Shown: positions 1 to 8,420 of the stretch, piece after piece
Layout of the letters: the number at the start of each line of letters is the position of its first letter
Numbering within the stretch: position 1 is the stretch's first letter
Assembly (NCBI GenBank): GCA_040219735.1
Contig: JAVJRX010000063.1
Length of the DNA stretch: 64,000 nucleotides
Reading direction: 5' to 3' (one strand)
Source: Coleofasciculus sp040219735
GTDB taxonomy: Bacteria > Cyanobacteriota > Cyanobacteriia > Cyanobacteriales > Coleofasciculaceae
Notes under the pieces: generated by a model
The model's input: the letters and a program-made list of their open reading frames with translations, nothing else
Databases searched by the model: none
Told to the model about the DNA's origin: nothing
Made by a program: the position numbers and the translations under genes

Positions 1-134
1 TGGAGTGTCACCCAGGTGATTATCATTCTCATTCACGTTTTTGTTCTCAATAAGCCTGTCAATAAGCTCTCATCTTTTTGAGGCTTGAGGGGGGAAATGC
101 TTTGCCTGCCAAGCTTTTGAGCTGCTTGTCACCC

Positions 135-549
135 CTTCAGAACTGGAAGTCTTCCCAAGTCAAGATAGCCCGTTTGCACCGAAAGATAGCTAACATCCGT
201 AAAGATACGTTACACTCTTCTCACGTCCTATTTAGCCCAAAACCACAGCCGAATAGGAATAGAGAATCTGAACGTGTCCGGCATGATGGCTAATCATAAA
301 CTGGCGAAAGCTATTCAGGACATGGGATTTGGGGAATTCAAACGCCAACTAGAGTACAAGTGCCAGTTGTACGGGTCAACCTTAATTGTGGTTGATCGAT
401 GGTATCCCTCAACCAAAACCTGCTCAAGATGCCACACCGAAAAAGACTCAATGCCCTTATCTGAGCGGGTTTTTCGGTGTGACAACTGCGGGTTGGAAAT
501 TGACCGGGATTTCAATGCCTCCATTAATTTGGAGATAGCCGCCAGTTAG
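135..549 (+). pseudogene. tnpB: tnpB (IS200/IS605 OrfB) 3' remnant, frameshifted
   Basis: C-terminal part of a TnpB/OrfB protein in two frames. The upstream frame carries SSQVKIARLHRKIANIRKD (to about 215); the text then continues in another frame as LTSYLAQNHSRIGIENLNV followed by SGMMANHKLAKAI and a C-terminal zinc ribbon (CSRCH...CDNCG) ending DRDFNAS. The RuvC-II Glu (IENLNV) and the last RuvC Asp (DRDFNAS) are visible, but the N-terminal half with the first catalytic Asp is missing and a frameshift near 211-215 breaks the rest, so it is a fossil. No tnpA is nearby. In intact elements of this family the 3' end overlaps the guide (omega/re) RNA; whether 400-650 keeps such a structure cannot be judged by eye. 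Confidence 0.85.
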
Positions 550-659
550 GTGGGGAGAGCCTGTGGACTGGTTGAGTGCCGTCACCTCCAGAATGAAGCA
601 GGAAGTAAGCGTCAAGGATGTCCACTTGTGGGTAGCTTTGGGTAAGTCTTATGTAACGG

Positions 660-1307
660 CTAATTAAAGGCATCTTTAAGGACTGTACGGGCTGCCAAAT
701 GATTGCGCGTGGAGGTGAGTATTTCAGCTTCGCGTTCCAAACGGGCTGCTGTATCCTGCATTTCTAGCAAAGCTTGTTGTTCCGAAGCGACGCCGTAAAG
801 ATTGCCCGCTACCCAATAGGATAGTTCTAAAGGAAGGTCTGGCAAATCTTCAGGCAGCTCAATTTTCTGATCCGTCAGCTTGGCAGAAAGATGGACGACA
901 TCTCGCAGCAATTGCTCAACGGATTTGGAGAGTTCTCTTAAGTCTTTTTGGGAGGGTTGATCCTCTATCCATTCCACCAACCCGACGCGATAGGGTTTTT
1001 CTCGGACGTATTCTAAAACCCGAAATCGTTGCTGACCCAGGGTTAAGACTTTCATCCGATCATCGGGCAAGGGCAAACGCTGGAAGTGTATAATTTCAGC
1101 GCAGCAGCCAACGGCGGCGGGTTGACCTTGCACCGGGTCCCACATTAATACCCCAAACCGCCGATCGCTCTCCAAAATCGTGTTCATCAGGATACGATAG
1201 CGAAATTCAAAGATATGTAGGGGTAGGGGTCGTCCCGGAAATAGAACCACTTCTGGCAGTGGAAACAAAGGAAGTTCTCTAACAGCAATTGAGGAAGAGG
1301 ATGCCAT
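660..1307 (-). CDS. Lon N-terminal (substrate-binding) domain protein
   Basis: A 215-residue protein matching the stand-alone LON substrate-binding domain: it opens RELPLFPLPEVVLFPGRPL and continues with LHIFEFRYR and a later LGQQRFRVLEY, the typical beta-barrel signature. It lacks the AAA+ and protease parts of Lon, so it is not a protease itself; a role as adaptor or substrate binder is an inference. It lies 209 bp behind rpsJ on the same strand, an arrangement often seen in cyanobacteria next to the str cluster. The C-terminal half is helical and Leu/Glu rich. The ATG start has no competitor upstream in frame that improves the match. Confidence 0.85.
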   Translation of the reverse strand: MASSSSIAVRELPLFPLPEVVLFPGRPLPLHIFEFRYRILMNTILESDRRFGVLMWDPVQGQPAAVGCCAEIIHFQRLPLPDDRMKVLTLGQQRFRVLEYVREKPYRVGLVEWIEDQPSQKDLRELSKSVEQLLRDVVHLSAKLTDQKIELPEDLPDLPLELSYWVAGNLYGVASEQQALLEMQDTAARLEREAEILTSTRNHLAARTVLKDAFN

Positions 1308-1390
1308 TGTGCCTTGGGGAAAAGGGTAACTGCGCTTCTTTACCTACTTTAACGGATTTTTTGGGGACAAGAAGCAAGCATTGGAGCAGA

Positions 1391-1407
1391 GGAGCTTCAG
1401 AAGCTCC
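1391..1407. repeat. Short perfect inverted repeat between rpsJ and the LON gene
   Basis: GGAGCTTC-A-GAAGCTCC forms an 8-bp stem with a 1-nt centre. It sits 110 bp behind the rpsJ stop. No T-tract follows on the minus strand, so a terminator role is weak; it may be a dispersed palindrome. Confidence 0.4.
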
Positions 1408-1516
1408 AGGAACAAGGGAGATTTTAGGTCTGCCAAGCTACGCTAACGCAGGTTTCCAAATCCTTACGCTTTATACTTTCGCTCTTTTCCCCTCCGCGTG
1501 ATCCTACCCTCCTACC

Positions 1517-1834
1517 CTATAGTTTCACTTCAATATCCACACCAGCAGGTAAATCAAGTTTCATCAGGGCGTCAATTGTTTTGGACGACGGTTGATAAAT
1601 GTCAATCAGACGTCGGTGAGTACGTGTTTCAAAATGTTCCCGTGAATCTTTATCAACGTGGGGCGATCGCAAGACACAATAAATACGACGTTTGGTCGGT
1701 AAGGGAATTGGACCGACGGCGGCAGCATTGGTGCGATTTGCTGTATCCACAATCTTCTCGCAAGAAGTGTCCAGCAATCGCCGATCAAATGCTTTAAGGC
1801 GAATCCGAATTTTTTGCTGCTGAATCGTTGCCAT
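1517..1834 (-). CDS. rpsJ: 30S ribosomal protein S10
   Basis: A 105-residue S10 with the family body IRIRLKAFDRRLLDTSCEKI, AVGPIPLPTKRRIYCVLRSPHVDKDSREHF (partly quoted) and the closing IDIYQPSSKTIDALMKLDLP region. S10 binds 16S rRNA in the 30S head and also acts with NusB in antitermination. The length is normal. It is the last ribosomal gene of the minus-strand str cluster, 222 bp behind tuf; a hairpin between the two suggests it may be partly separately transcribed. Confidence 0.98.
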   Translation of the reverse strand: MATIQQQKIRIRLKAFDRRLLDTSCEKIVDTANRTNAAAVGPIPLPTKRRIYCVLRSPHVDKDSREHFETRTHRRLIDIYQPSSKTIDALMKLDLPAGVDIEVKL

Positions 1835-1884
1835 TTTTTTTGAGTTGTCTAGGTTCTGAAATAATTAAGAATTTTGATGAGGGT

Positions 1885-1950
1885 GTAGGGGCAGGTTTAG
1901 GGATTAATATGGATTGGTTTTCCCAAAGCCTCAGTTGCCAAACCAGCCCT
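1885..1950. repeat. Degenerate GTAGGGGCRGGTTT palindromic repeat
   Basis: The left arm GTAGGGGCAGGTTTA and the right arm AAACCAGCCCT are imperfect complements about 40 nt apart. Same family as the arms at 6868-6934, 9664-9723, 46235-46300 and 57362-57409. It lies between tuf and rpsJ. Confidence 0.6.
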
Positions 1951-2001
1951 GACTTTGAGTGCGATAGTTTCCACCTTTCGGACTTCCAAAACAGATAGTA
2001 A

Positions 2002-2033
2002 GGAGCAGAGAAGCTGATGCAGTTCTCTGCTCC
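2002..2033 (-). terminator. Hairpin behind tuf
   Basis: Perfect 11-bp stem GGAGCAGAGAA / TTCTCTGCTCC with a 10-nt loop, 24 nt behind the tuf stop on the minus strand. The following tract (TTACTATCTGTTTT) is only moderately T-rich, so it may terminate partially or stabilise the fusA-tuf mRNA 3' end. Confidence 0.5.
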
Positions 2034-2056
2034 TACTCTTTTGAGCCAGAACAGTG

Positions 2057-3286
2057 CTACTTGAGGATCTTGGAGACAACACCTGCACCGATGGTGCGAC
2101 CGCCTTCGCGAATGGCGAAGCGCATTCCTTGTTCAATCGCGATCGGGTTAATTAGCTCCACGGTCATTTTTACTCGGTCTCCCGGCATGACCATTTCCAC
2201 ATTGCTACCATCATCAGCGGTGTAGGAACTGATTGTTCCCGTCACATCGGTGGTACGAACATAGAACTGGGGGCGGTAGCCGGAAAAGAATGGAGTATGA
2301 CGACCTCCTTCTTCTTTTTTGAGTACATAGACTTCCGACTCGAACTGAGTATGAGGAGTGATCGAACCGGGCTTGGCAATTACCATTCCCCGCTCAATAT
2401 CTTTCTTCTCAACACCTCGGAGTAGAATTCCGGCGTTGTCACCCGCCATCCCTTCATCGAGACTCTTTTTAAACATCTCAATGCCGGTGACGGTTTTCTT
2501 GACCGTATCTCGGAGTCCAACTAACTCAACTTCGTCACCAATCTTGACTTTACCCCGCTCGATCCGACCCGTAGCTACTGTCCCCCGACCGGTAATGGTG
2601 AAGACGTCTTCGACTGCCATCAGGAAGGGCTTATCTACATCCCGCTCTGGGGTAGGAATGTAAGCATCGACCTCGTCCATTAACGCGTAGATCTGATCAA
2701 CCCACTCATCGTCACCCTTCTTAAGGCTTGGGTTAGCTGTGAGAGAGTCGAGTGCCTTTAAAGCCGAACCTGCCACGATGGGAATATTATCCCCATCGAA
2801 TTCATAATCACTGAGGAGTTCGCGGACTTCAAGTTCCACCAATTCCAGTAGTTCTTCGTCATCCACCATGTCTTTCTTGTTCAAAAAGACCACCAAGTTG
2901 GGGACGCCTACCTGCTTGGCAAGGAGAATGTGTTCCCGAGTTTGGGGCATTGGACCGTCAGCGGCTGAAACCACCAAGATGGCGCCATCCATTTGAGCCG
3001 CACCCGTGATCATGTTTTTCACATAATCGGCGTGACCCGGGCAATCAACGTGAGCATAGTGGCGATTTGCCGTTTCATACTCAACGTGAGCCGTGTTAAT
3101 GGTAATCCCCCGCGCCTTTTCCTCTGGCGCCGCATCAATCTCTTCGTACTTCTTGGCGGTTGCTTGACCTGATGCAGCCAGAGTCATGGTAATGGCAGCC
3201 GTCAGCGTTGTTTTGCCGTGGTCTACGTGACCAATTGTGCCAATGTTGACGTGGGGTTTAGTCCTTTCAAACTTTGCGCGTGCCAT
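2057..3286 (-). CDS. tuf: Elongation factor Tu
   Basis: Full-length 409-residue EF-Tu, the GTPase that brings aminoacyl-tRNA to the ribosome. Visible G motifs: GHVDHGKT near residues 19-26 (G1), the switch I region ARGITINTAHVEYE, DCPGHADY (G3), NKKD (G4) and a GSALKAL (G5) element, then domains II and III ending GAGVVSKILK. The 409-residue length, with an acidic insertion after NKKD (MVDDEELLELVELEVRELL), is typical of cyanobacterial and plastid EF-Tu. The start is 23 bp behind the fusA stop, so it is cotranscribed with fusA. Confidence 0.99.
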   Translation of the reverse strand: MARAKFERTKPHVNIGTIGHVDHGKTTLTAAITMTLAASGQATAKKYEEIDAAPEEKARGITINTAHVEYETANRHYAHVDCPGHADYVKNMITGAAQMDGAILVVSAADGPMPQTREHILLAKQVGVPNLVVFLNKKDMVDDEELLELVELEVRELLSDYEFDGDNIPIVAGSALKALDSLTANPSLKKGDDEWVDQIYALMDEVDAYIPTPERDVDKPFLMAVEDVFTITGRGTVATGRIERGKVKIGDEVELVGLRDTVKKTVTGIEMFKKSLDEGMAGDNAGILLRGVEKKDIERGMVIAKPGSITPHTQFESEVYVLKKEEGGRHTPFFSGYRPQFYVRTTDVTGTISSYTADDGSNVEMVMPGDRVKMTVELINPIAIEQGMRFAIREGGRTIGAGVVSKILK

Positions 3287-3309
3287 GAATTACGTTTTCC
3301 TTTTCTTAG

Positions 3310-5385
3310 TTATGCGTTCCCTTTGCTCTTAGCAATGATAGCTTCAGCCACGTTACGAGGCACTTCATCGTAGTTGCTAAACTCCATTGAGAAGATACCT
3401 CGACCTTGGGTCTTAGACCGGATATCCGTAGCATAACCAAACATCTCGGCTAATGGAACTTTAGCAGAAACTTTAGCAATGCCTTCTTCGGTACCCATTC
3501 CTTCAATTTGACCACGGCGGGAGTTGAGATCGCCCATGACATCTCCGAGAAAGTCTTCAGGCACTTCAACTTCCACTTTCATCATAGGCTCTAGTAGCAC
3601 GGGTGAAGCCTTCAGCACCGCTTGTCGAATTGCCATTGAACCGGCAATTTTGAATGCCATTTCCGAAGAATCAACATCGTGGTAAGAGCCATCAACTAAT
3701 GTGGCTTTGACATCAATGAGAGGATACCCAGCCAGGATACCCGATTCGCAGGCTTCTTTCATACCCTGCTCAGCCGGAGAAATAAATTCCTTCGGTACGG
3801 AACCACCAACAATCTTGGAGACAAATTCAAACCCACTACCGGATTCACCTGGCTCCAATTCAATGACAACATGACCGTACTGGCCTTTACCGCCACTTTG
3901 ACGGATAAACTTGCCTTCCGCTTGCACGGATTTACGAATTGTTTCCCGGTAAGCCACCTGAGGGGCACCCACATTGGCTTCAACTTTGAACTCCCGCAGC
4001 ATCCGATCCACCAGAATTTCCAGGTGGAGTTCACCCATTCCCGCTATCACGGTTTGATTGGTTTCTTGATCGATACTCACCCGGAATGTCGGATCTTCTT
4101 CCGATAAGGCTTGGAGGGCTTTGGAAAGCTTCTCCATATCCTGTTTTGTTTTGGGTTCTACGGCTACCGAAATCACCGGCTCTGGAATATAAAGCGATTC
4201 CAAAATAATTGGCGATTCTTCACCACAAATTGTATCACCCGTTGTCGTTTGCTTGAGACCAATCGCCGCACCGAGATCGCCAGCCCGTAGCTCATCGACC
4301 TCAATCCGTTCGTTGGATTTCAAAATAATCAGACGGGATATACGTTCCTTCTGATCTTTGGTGGAGTTGAGAATATAGCTGCCTTTTTGCAGAACTCCCG
4401 AATAGACCCGCATGAAGGTTAAACGACCATAAGGGTCTGACATGATCTTAAATGCCAGCGCCGCTAGGGGAGCTTCATCGTCTGCAGGTCTGGTTTCAGG
4501 TGTACCATCGGGCAATAGTCCCTGAATTGCCGGAACTTCCGGGGGAGATGGTAGATAGTCCACCACTCCATCTAGGAGTAGTTGTACTCCTCTATTTTTG
4601 AAGGCTGAACCACACAGCACCGGGACAATTGTTCCCGCAATTGTACCTTTACGCAAAGCAGACCGAATTTCGTCTTCGGTGAGTTCCTCTTCCGCCAGAT
4701 ACTTTTCTAAGAGCGCTTCATCTGTCTCGGCTACGGCTTCGATGAGCTTGACTCGGTATTCTTGGGCTAGCTCTTGAACATCTTCCGGAATTTCTGTGTC
4801 TTGCATATCCGTACCCAGGTCATTGCTATAAATCCGGGCACGCATTTGGACAAGATCGACAATACCGTGGAAATCATTTTCACTGCCGATGGGAATTTGG
4901 ATCGCAACTGCATTGGTACGCAGGCGATCGCGGAGTTGCTCGTATACTTTGAAGAAGTTAGCACCCGTGCGATCCATCTTGTTGACAAAGGCAATCCTCG
5001 GTACCCGGTAGCGATCCGCTTGTCGCCACACAGTTTCCGATTGGGGCTGGACACCTCCCACTGAGCAGAACACAGCAATCACACCATCCAAAACCCGCAT
5101 CGAACGCTCAACTTCAATCGTGAAGTCTACGTGACCCGGTGTATCAATGATGTTAATCCGGTGATCCAGCCAGTTTGTGCTGATGGCCGCAGCAGTAATT
5201 GTAATTCCCCGTTCCCGCTCTTGCTCCATCCAGTCCGTCACGGCTGTCCCTTCATGGACTTCGCCTATCTTATGAACGATTCCTGAGTAAAACAGAATCC
5301 GTTCGGTTGTTGTTGTCTTGCCCGCATCAATGTGGGCTGCAATCCCGATATTGCGTATTTTCTCAAGCGGGATGGTACGTGCCAC
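3310..5385 (-). CDS. fusA: Elongation factor G
   Basis: A 691-residue translocase GTPase. It starts MARTIPLEKIRNIGIAAHID with the P-loop AHIDAGKTTTTER, switch region RERGITITAAA, DTPGHVDF and NKMDRTGANF. Domains II to V follow, with the domain IV segment YRETIRKSVQAEGKF and the domain V end GRGIFSMEFSNYDEVP. The length agrees with bacterial EF-G. It is the canonical str-operon copy, between rpsG (207 bp ahead) and tuf (23 bp behind), all on the minus strand. Confidence 0.99.
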   Translation of the reverse strand: MARTIPLEKIRNIGIAAHIDAGKTTTTERILFYSGIVHKIGEVHEGTAVTDWMEQERERGITITAAAISTNWLDHRINIIDTPGHVDFTIEVERSMRVLDGVIAVFCSVGGVQPQSETVWRQADRYRVPRIAFVNKMDRTGANFFKVYEQLRDRLRTNAVAIQIPIGSENDFHGIVDLVQMRARIYSNDLGTDMQDTEIPEDVQELAQEYRVKLIEAVAETDEALLEKYLAEEELTEDEIRSALRKGTIAGTIVPVLCGSAFKNRGVQLLLDGVVDYLPSPPEVPAIQGLLPDGTPETRPADDEAPLAALAFKIMSDPYGRLTFMRVYSGVLQKGSYILNSTKDQKERISRLIILKSNERIEVDELRAGDLGAAIGLKQTTTGDTICGEESPIILESLYIPEPVISVAVEPKTKQDMEKLSKALQALSEEDPTFRVSIDQETNQTVIAGMGELHLEILVDRMLREFKVEANVGAPQVAYRETIRKSVQAEGKFIRQSGGKGQYGHVVIELEPGESGSGFEFVSKIVGGSVPKEFISPAEQGMKEACESGILAGYPLIDVKATLVDGSYHDVDSSEMAFKIAGSMAIRQAVLKASPVLLEPMMKVEVEVPEDFLGDVMGDLNSRRGQIEGMGTEEGIAKVSAKVPLAEMFGYATDIRSKTQGRGIFSMEFSNYDEVPRNVAEAIIAKSKGNA

Positions 5386-5592
5386 AGCTACCTCCTTCGT
5401 CGCCGCAAGTTTCCACGTTGCTATCTCTTTACAATTCTATACTTTGTTTAACTTTTTAGGGATTTGTTGTTTGTCCTTTGTCCTATTCGCTCCTCAAAAA
5501 GCCAGCCAGCTAGGTTATTGGTTATTCCTCACGGAACCCCCCGAATCAACCTTTAGCCTTCGCGAGTGCTGTCATTCATCGGTCTAACTGAG

Positions 5593-6063
5593 TTAGTAGC
5601 GATAATGGGCAAACGCTTTATTCGCATCTGCCATCCGATGGGTTTCTTCCCGTTTACGAATGGCATTCCCGGTTTCATTTGCCGCATCCATCAGCTCATT
5701 TGCCAATTTACTCGACATACTTTTCCCTGAGCGACTTCGGGAAAATTGAATCAGCCAGCGCATAGCTAATGTTGTTCCGCGTTCTGAGCGGACTTCCATG
5801 GGAACTTGATACGTTGCCCCTCCAACCCGACGGGCTTTCACTTCTACTAACGGGGTGACATTCCGTATCGCTTTTTCAAATACCTCTAGAGGTTCGTTAC
5901 CTGTGCGTTCTTCAATCATTTTGAAGGCGTCATAGATAATTCCAGATGCCAGAGATTTTTTTCCATGACGCATAATCCGGCGCACGATCATACTAACCAA
6001 ACGGCTGTTATAAACCGGGTCAGGGGGGACAGGGCGCTTTTTAACAACTGTACGACGAGACAT
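5593..6063 (-). CDS. rpsG: 30S ribosomal protein S7
   Basis: A 156-residue S7, the primary assembly protein of the 30S head. It has MSRRTVVKKRPVPPDPVYNS at the start, RMMRHGKKSLA-like RIMRHGKKSLASGIIYDA, and VGGATYQVPMEVR, and ends ADANKAFAHYRY. The length is normal. It sits 215 bp behind rpsL and 207 bp ahead of fusA; these gaps are longer than in enterobacteria but no extra gene was seen in them. Confidence 0.98.
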   Translation of the reverse strand: MSRRTVVKKRPVPPDPVYNSRLVSMIVRRIMRHGKKSLASGIIYDAFKMIEERTGNEPLEVFEKAIRNVTPLVEVKARRVGGATYQVPMEVRSERGTTLAMRWLIQFSRSRSGKSMSSKLANELMDAANETGNAIRKREETHRMADANKAFAHYRY

Positions 6064-6278
6064 AGTAAGCCTTTACAAAATACATAATCCGTTGGCAAAT
6101 TTAACAAATTATCCGGGAATTGATTTTCTTTTCCCCAGGTTTAAGGGTTGCTTGGAAAAATCCAGAAAAACCCAGCCAGAAAAACCTAGCCACATCATCT
6201 ACCATTTTCCAGGGCAGCTTACCCCACCTAAACCGCTATGGGCAAGTTGAACCAGGTGTGGGCAGACTTTAAAAAGCT

Positions 6279-6659
6279 CTATTTGCTTACTTTAGGACGC
6301 TTGGTTCCGTACTTGGAACGACCCTGCTTGCGATCTTTCACACCTGCCGTATCTAGGGTTCCCCGAATAATATGATATCGAACCCCGGGTAAATCTTTAA
6401 CCCGTCCTCCTCTAATCATCACGACCGAGTGTTCTTGAAGGTTATGACCAATTCCAGGAATATACGCCGTCACTTCAAAACCTGATGTCAGGCGTACCCT
6501 TGCCACTTTCCGCAGGGCTGAGTTCGGTTTTTTGGGGGTTGTCGTGTAGACTCGGGTGCAAACACCCCGCCTTTGTGGACATTGTTTCAGTGCAGGCGAT
6601 TTGGTTTTCGCCTTGATTTTGGCGCGTTCGCTACGAATAAGCTGCTGGATAGTGGGCAT
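6279..6659 (-). CDS. rpsL: 30S ribosomal protein S12
   Basis: A 126-residue S12 of the decoding centre. The sequence starts MPTIQQLIRSERAKIKAKTK and contains TTPKKPNSALRKVARVRL with the wild-type Lys of the streptomycin-sensitive form, and GGRVKDLPGVRYHIIRG. The C-terminus (RSKYGTKRPKVSK) is complete. It is the first gene of the minus-strand str cluster and has a good sigma70-like promoter about 50 nt ahead of it. Confidence 0.98.
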   Translation of the reverse strand: MPTIQQLIRSERAKIKAKTKSPALKQCPQRRGVCTRVYTTTPKKPNSALRKVARVRLTSGFEVTAYIPGIGHNLQEHSVVMIRGGRVKDLPGVRYHIIRGTLDTAGVKDRKQGRSKYGTKRPKVSK

Positions 6660-6710
6660 GAGTTACGGCGCGTAAAATTCCTTAATTGTTTAAAGTATTG
6701 ACAAATTCTG

Positions 6711-6740
6711 ATTGTACTGACTTTTGGGCAACAATGTCAA
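6711..6740 (-). promoter_or_regulatory. Predicted sigma70-type promoter of the str cluster
   Basis: On the minus strand TTGACA (6735-6740) and TACAAT (6711-6716) are separated by 18 nt, a near-consensus SigA promoter. It would give a leader of roughly 45 nt before the rpsL ATG at 6659. Predicted from sequence only. Confidence 0.6.
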
Positions 6741-6812
6741 TGTTTTTGTCCTTTGTCCTTGGTCATTCGTCATTTGCTACTCCTTACACCTAGGAGCATT
6801 GATCACGCCTTG

Positions 6813-6963
6813 ACTTTTCACGGGAAGTCTAGAAACTATTGTAGAGACGCGCTTTTGAAGCGTCTGGGCGGGTTTAGTTAAATCGGGTTGCAACCGAAAA
6901 GATAGTGGTGAAACCCGCCCCTACACAATTCATACTCACGTAGCGCCATATACCGTGAAAAGT
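6813..6963. mobile_element. Candidate 151-bp MITE at the 3' end of the IscA-type gene
   Basis: Perfect 11-bp terminal inverted repeats ACTTTTCACGG (6813-6823) and CCGTGAAAAGT (6953-6963) bound a segment without a gene. A 15-bp direct repeat GATCACGCCTTGACT occurs at 6801-6815 and 6966-6980; the right copy encodes the last codons and stop of the IscA-type gene. Inside are two palindromic arms of dispersed families: GTAGAGACGC...GCGTCT at 6841-6866, and GGGCGGGTTTA...AAACCCGCCCCTAC at 6868-6934. No transposase is present. Target duplication plus inverted ends suggest a non-autonomous element, but the left direct repeat overlaps the inverted end, so the exact borders are uncertain. Confidence 0.55.
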
Positions 6964-6967
6964 TAGA

Positions 6968-7297
6968 TCACGCCTTGACTCGAAACGAGTTTCCGCAGCC
7001 ACAGGTTTCAATGGCATTGGGGTTATAAAAGCGAAACCCACCACCCATGAGATCTTCTGAATAATCCAAGGTTAGGTTGGTTAAATACTTGATGCTCACT
7101 TCATCCACGACCACAGTGATACCTTGAGTGTCATAGACGCGATCGCTCGCTCTGACGGCATCATCAAACTCCAGAGTATAGTATAAATCAGCACATCCCC
7201 CTGGCTTCGCGCCTAAGCGTAATCGAGCTTGCTGTTGCTGGCGCTTGGTCTTGAGGCGTCTTATTTCATTGGTCGCCGCTTGACTCAGTGTAATCAT
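6968..7297 (-). CDS. Iron-sulfur cluster assembly/carrier protein, IscA/SufA/HesB family
   Basis: A 109-residue A-type Fe-S carrier. The three cluster-ligand cysteines are visible: GGCADLYY near residue 35 and the C-terminal ETCGCGNSF pair. It begins MITLSQAATNEIRRLK, as cyanobacterial SufA/IscA-like proteins do. The role is holding or transferring nascent Fe-S clusters; whether it equals SufA or IscA cannot be settled here, so no symbol is given. It is a single gene on the minus strand, bounded upstream by a strong terminator and downstream by a candidate MITE whose direct repeat covers the stop codon. Confidence 0.93.
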   Translation of the reverse strand: MITLSQAATNEIRRLKTKRQQQQARLRLGAKPGGCADLYYTLEFDDAVRASDRVYDTQGITVVVDEVSIKYLTNLTLDYSEDLMGGGFRFYNPNAIETCGCGNSFRVKA

Positions 7298-7336
7298 CGG
7301 TTTTGTCCTGGCTTAGAAATCGTCGTCACTTGGGGC

Positions 7337-7368
7337 AAAAAAAATTTCCTCCCTTAGTATTAGGGAGG
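7337..7368 (-). terminator. Intrinsic terminator of the cupin gene
   Basis: On the minus strand a CCTCCCT / AGGGAGG stem (7348-7368) is followed directly by AAATTTTTTTT, a classic hairpin plus U-tract. It lies between the cupin stop (7491) and the IscA-type start (7297), so it most likely ends the cupin transcript. Confidence 0.75.
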
Positions 7369-7490
7369 AGTTCATTTAGCGTCAAGCTAGTACAGCACAG
7401 TGTAATAATTAATCACCAATTTACCAAGCTAAACCGATATTAACCTTCGACTTCCCTGGAAGCCGTACTAGCTACTTCGGACAACCCCAC

Positions 7491-7916
7491 CTATTCTGTG
7501 TCACACTCGTTGCGGGCATAGTCATCTTCATAGCGAATAATGTCATCTTCGCCAAGGTACTCGCCATTCTGCACTTCTATTAATACCAGCGGAATAACAC
7601 CTGGATTTTCTAGGCGATGAGCATGTCCTTGAGGCACATAACTGGACTGATTTTGATGAATCAATAATTCCTTATCTCCGCAAATAACCTTTGCCATGCC
7701 GCTGACAACAATCCAGTGTTCACTACGATGGTAGTGCATTTGCAGGCTGAGGCGATGACCGGGCTTCACCTCAATGCGCTTAATCTTGTATCCTCGCCCC
7801 TCTTCCAGAACAGTAAATGAACCCCAAGGTCTTAGTTCTGTAGCGGCAGCGCCTTCGGCAGTCAACGATCTGGGCAGGGTAATCGCCGAATCTTGAGGAA
7901 CTGCTTGCTGAACCAT
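7491..7916 (-). CDS. Mannose-6-phosphate isomerase (type II)-like cupin
   Basis: A 141-residue single-domain cupin like the C-terminal isomerase domain of GDP-mannose pyrophosphorylase/PMI fusions. Motifs: RPWGSFTVLEEGRGYKIKRI, PGHRLSLQMHYHRSEHWIVV (the metal-binding HYHRSEHW), VPQGHAHRLENPG and the closing EDDIIRYEDDYAR. Likely role: mannose/fructose phosphate interconversion for surface polysaccharide; enzymatic activity is inferred. The start at 7916 (MVQQAVPQDS) is chosen because AGGAGAAAT stands just ahead of it. The frame stays open 24 codons further, but that stretch lies in insertion-sequence debris. Confidence 0.88.
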   Translation of the reverse strand: MVQQAVPQDSAITLPRSLTAEGAAATELRPWGSFTVLEEGRGYKIKRIEVKPGHRLSLQMHYHRSEHWIVVSGMAKVICGDKELLIHQNQSSYVPQGHAHRLENPGVIPLVLIEVQNGEYLGEDDIIRYEDDYARNECDTE

Positions 7917-7943
7917 AGTATTTCTCCTGAAAATAGTTACGGT

Positions 7944-8115
7944 AGTGAAGTACCCCAACTTGCTTCGCTGAAGTTGGGGAACCTCCAACTTCTTAAAACA
8001 AGGACGGTCTTATTCGTCTTTAGGGTTTCCCGCTTCATCCGCCGATGCCTCCAAAGGTTGCCCTTTATTGGTCTTACTCAGCGTCCACAGGCAGCCGCCT
8101 GCCTCCCGCAGGCAT
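7944..8115 (-). pseudogene. Probable IS200/IS605-type right-end remnant
   Basis: A hairpin CCCCAACTTG...GAAGTTGGGG (7952-7978) has the look of an IS605-family right end. Reading leftward on the minus strand ahead of it gives RPIKGNLWRHRRMKRETL with a preceding in-frame stop, resembling decayed C-terminal tails of cyanobacterial TnpB proteins. Nothing else of a transposase remains. The rest of 8116-8420 is A+T rich, with no convincing gene. This identification rests on resemblance from memory and is tentative. Confidence 0.4.
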
Positions 8116-8420
8116 TAATTGTGATCAAAAGGTTAAATCGGGTATTTAGCTATTGCCCGGTTATCAACAACACAAAAGCCAACTACAGTTAAGATTAGCA
8201 AATTCATCTTAGATTTTGCACCCATTAGGGGATAGATACGTCAAATTGTAGAAAGTCTTCACATTGAGAGACTTGAGCTTTATCGAAACTTTAGATAAAA
8301 GCTCTGGCAGATAAAGAAGAAGATGTTAAAGGTTAGAGCTAGCTTAGTGTTCGTCATTTGTAAGGATTTGAGAAATTTTTACATAACTTAACAGGGTTCA
8401 GTTGATTTCCAGCAACCTAC

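Noticed and set aside
7917..7988. N-terminal extension of the cupin (MEVPQLQRSKLGYF...)
   Set aside because: This part reads through an insertion-sequence hairpin; the ATG at 7916 has AGGAGAAAT ahead of it.
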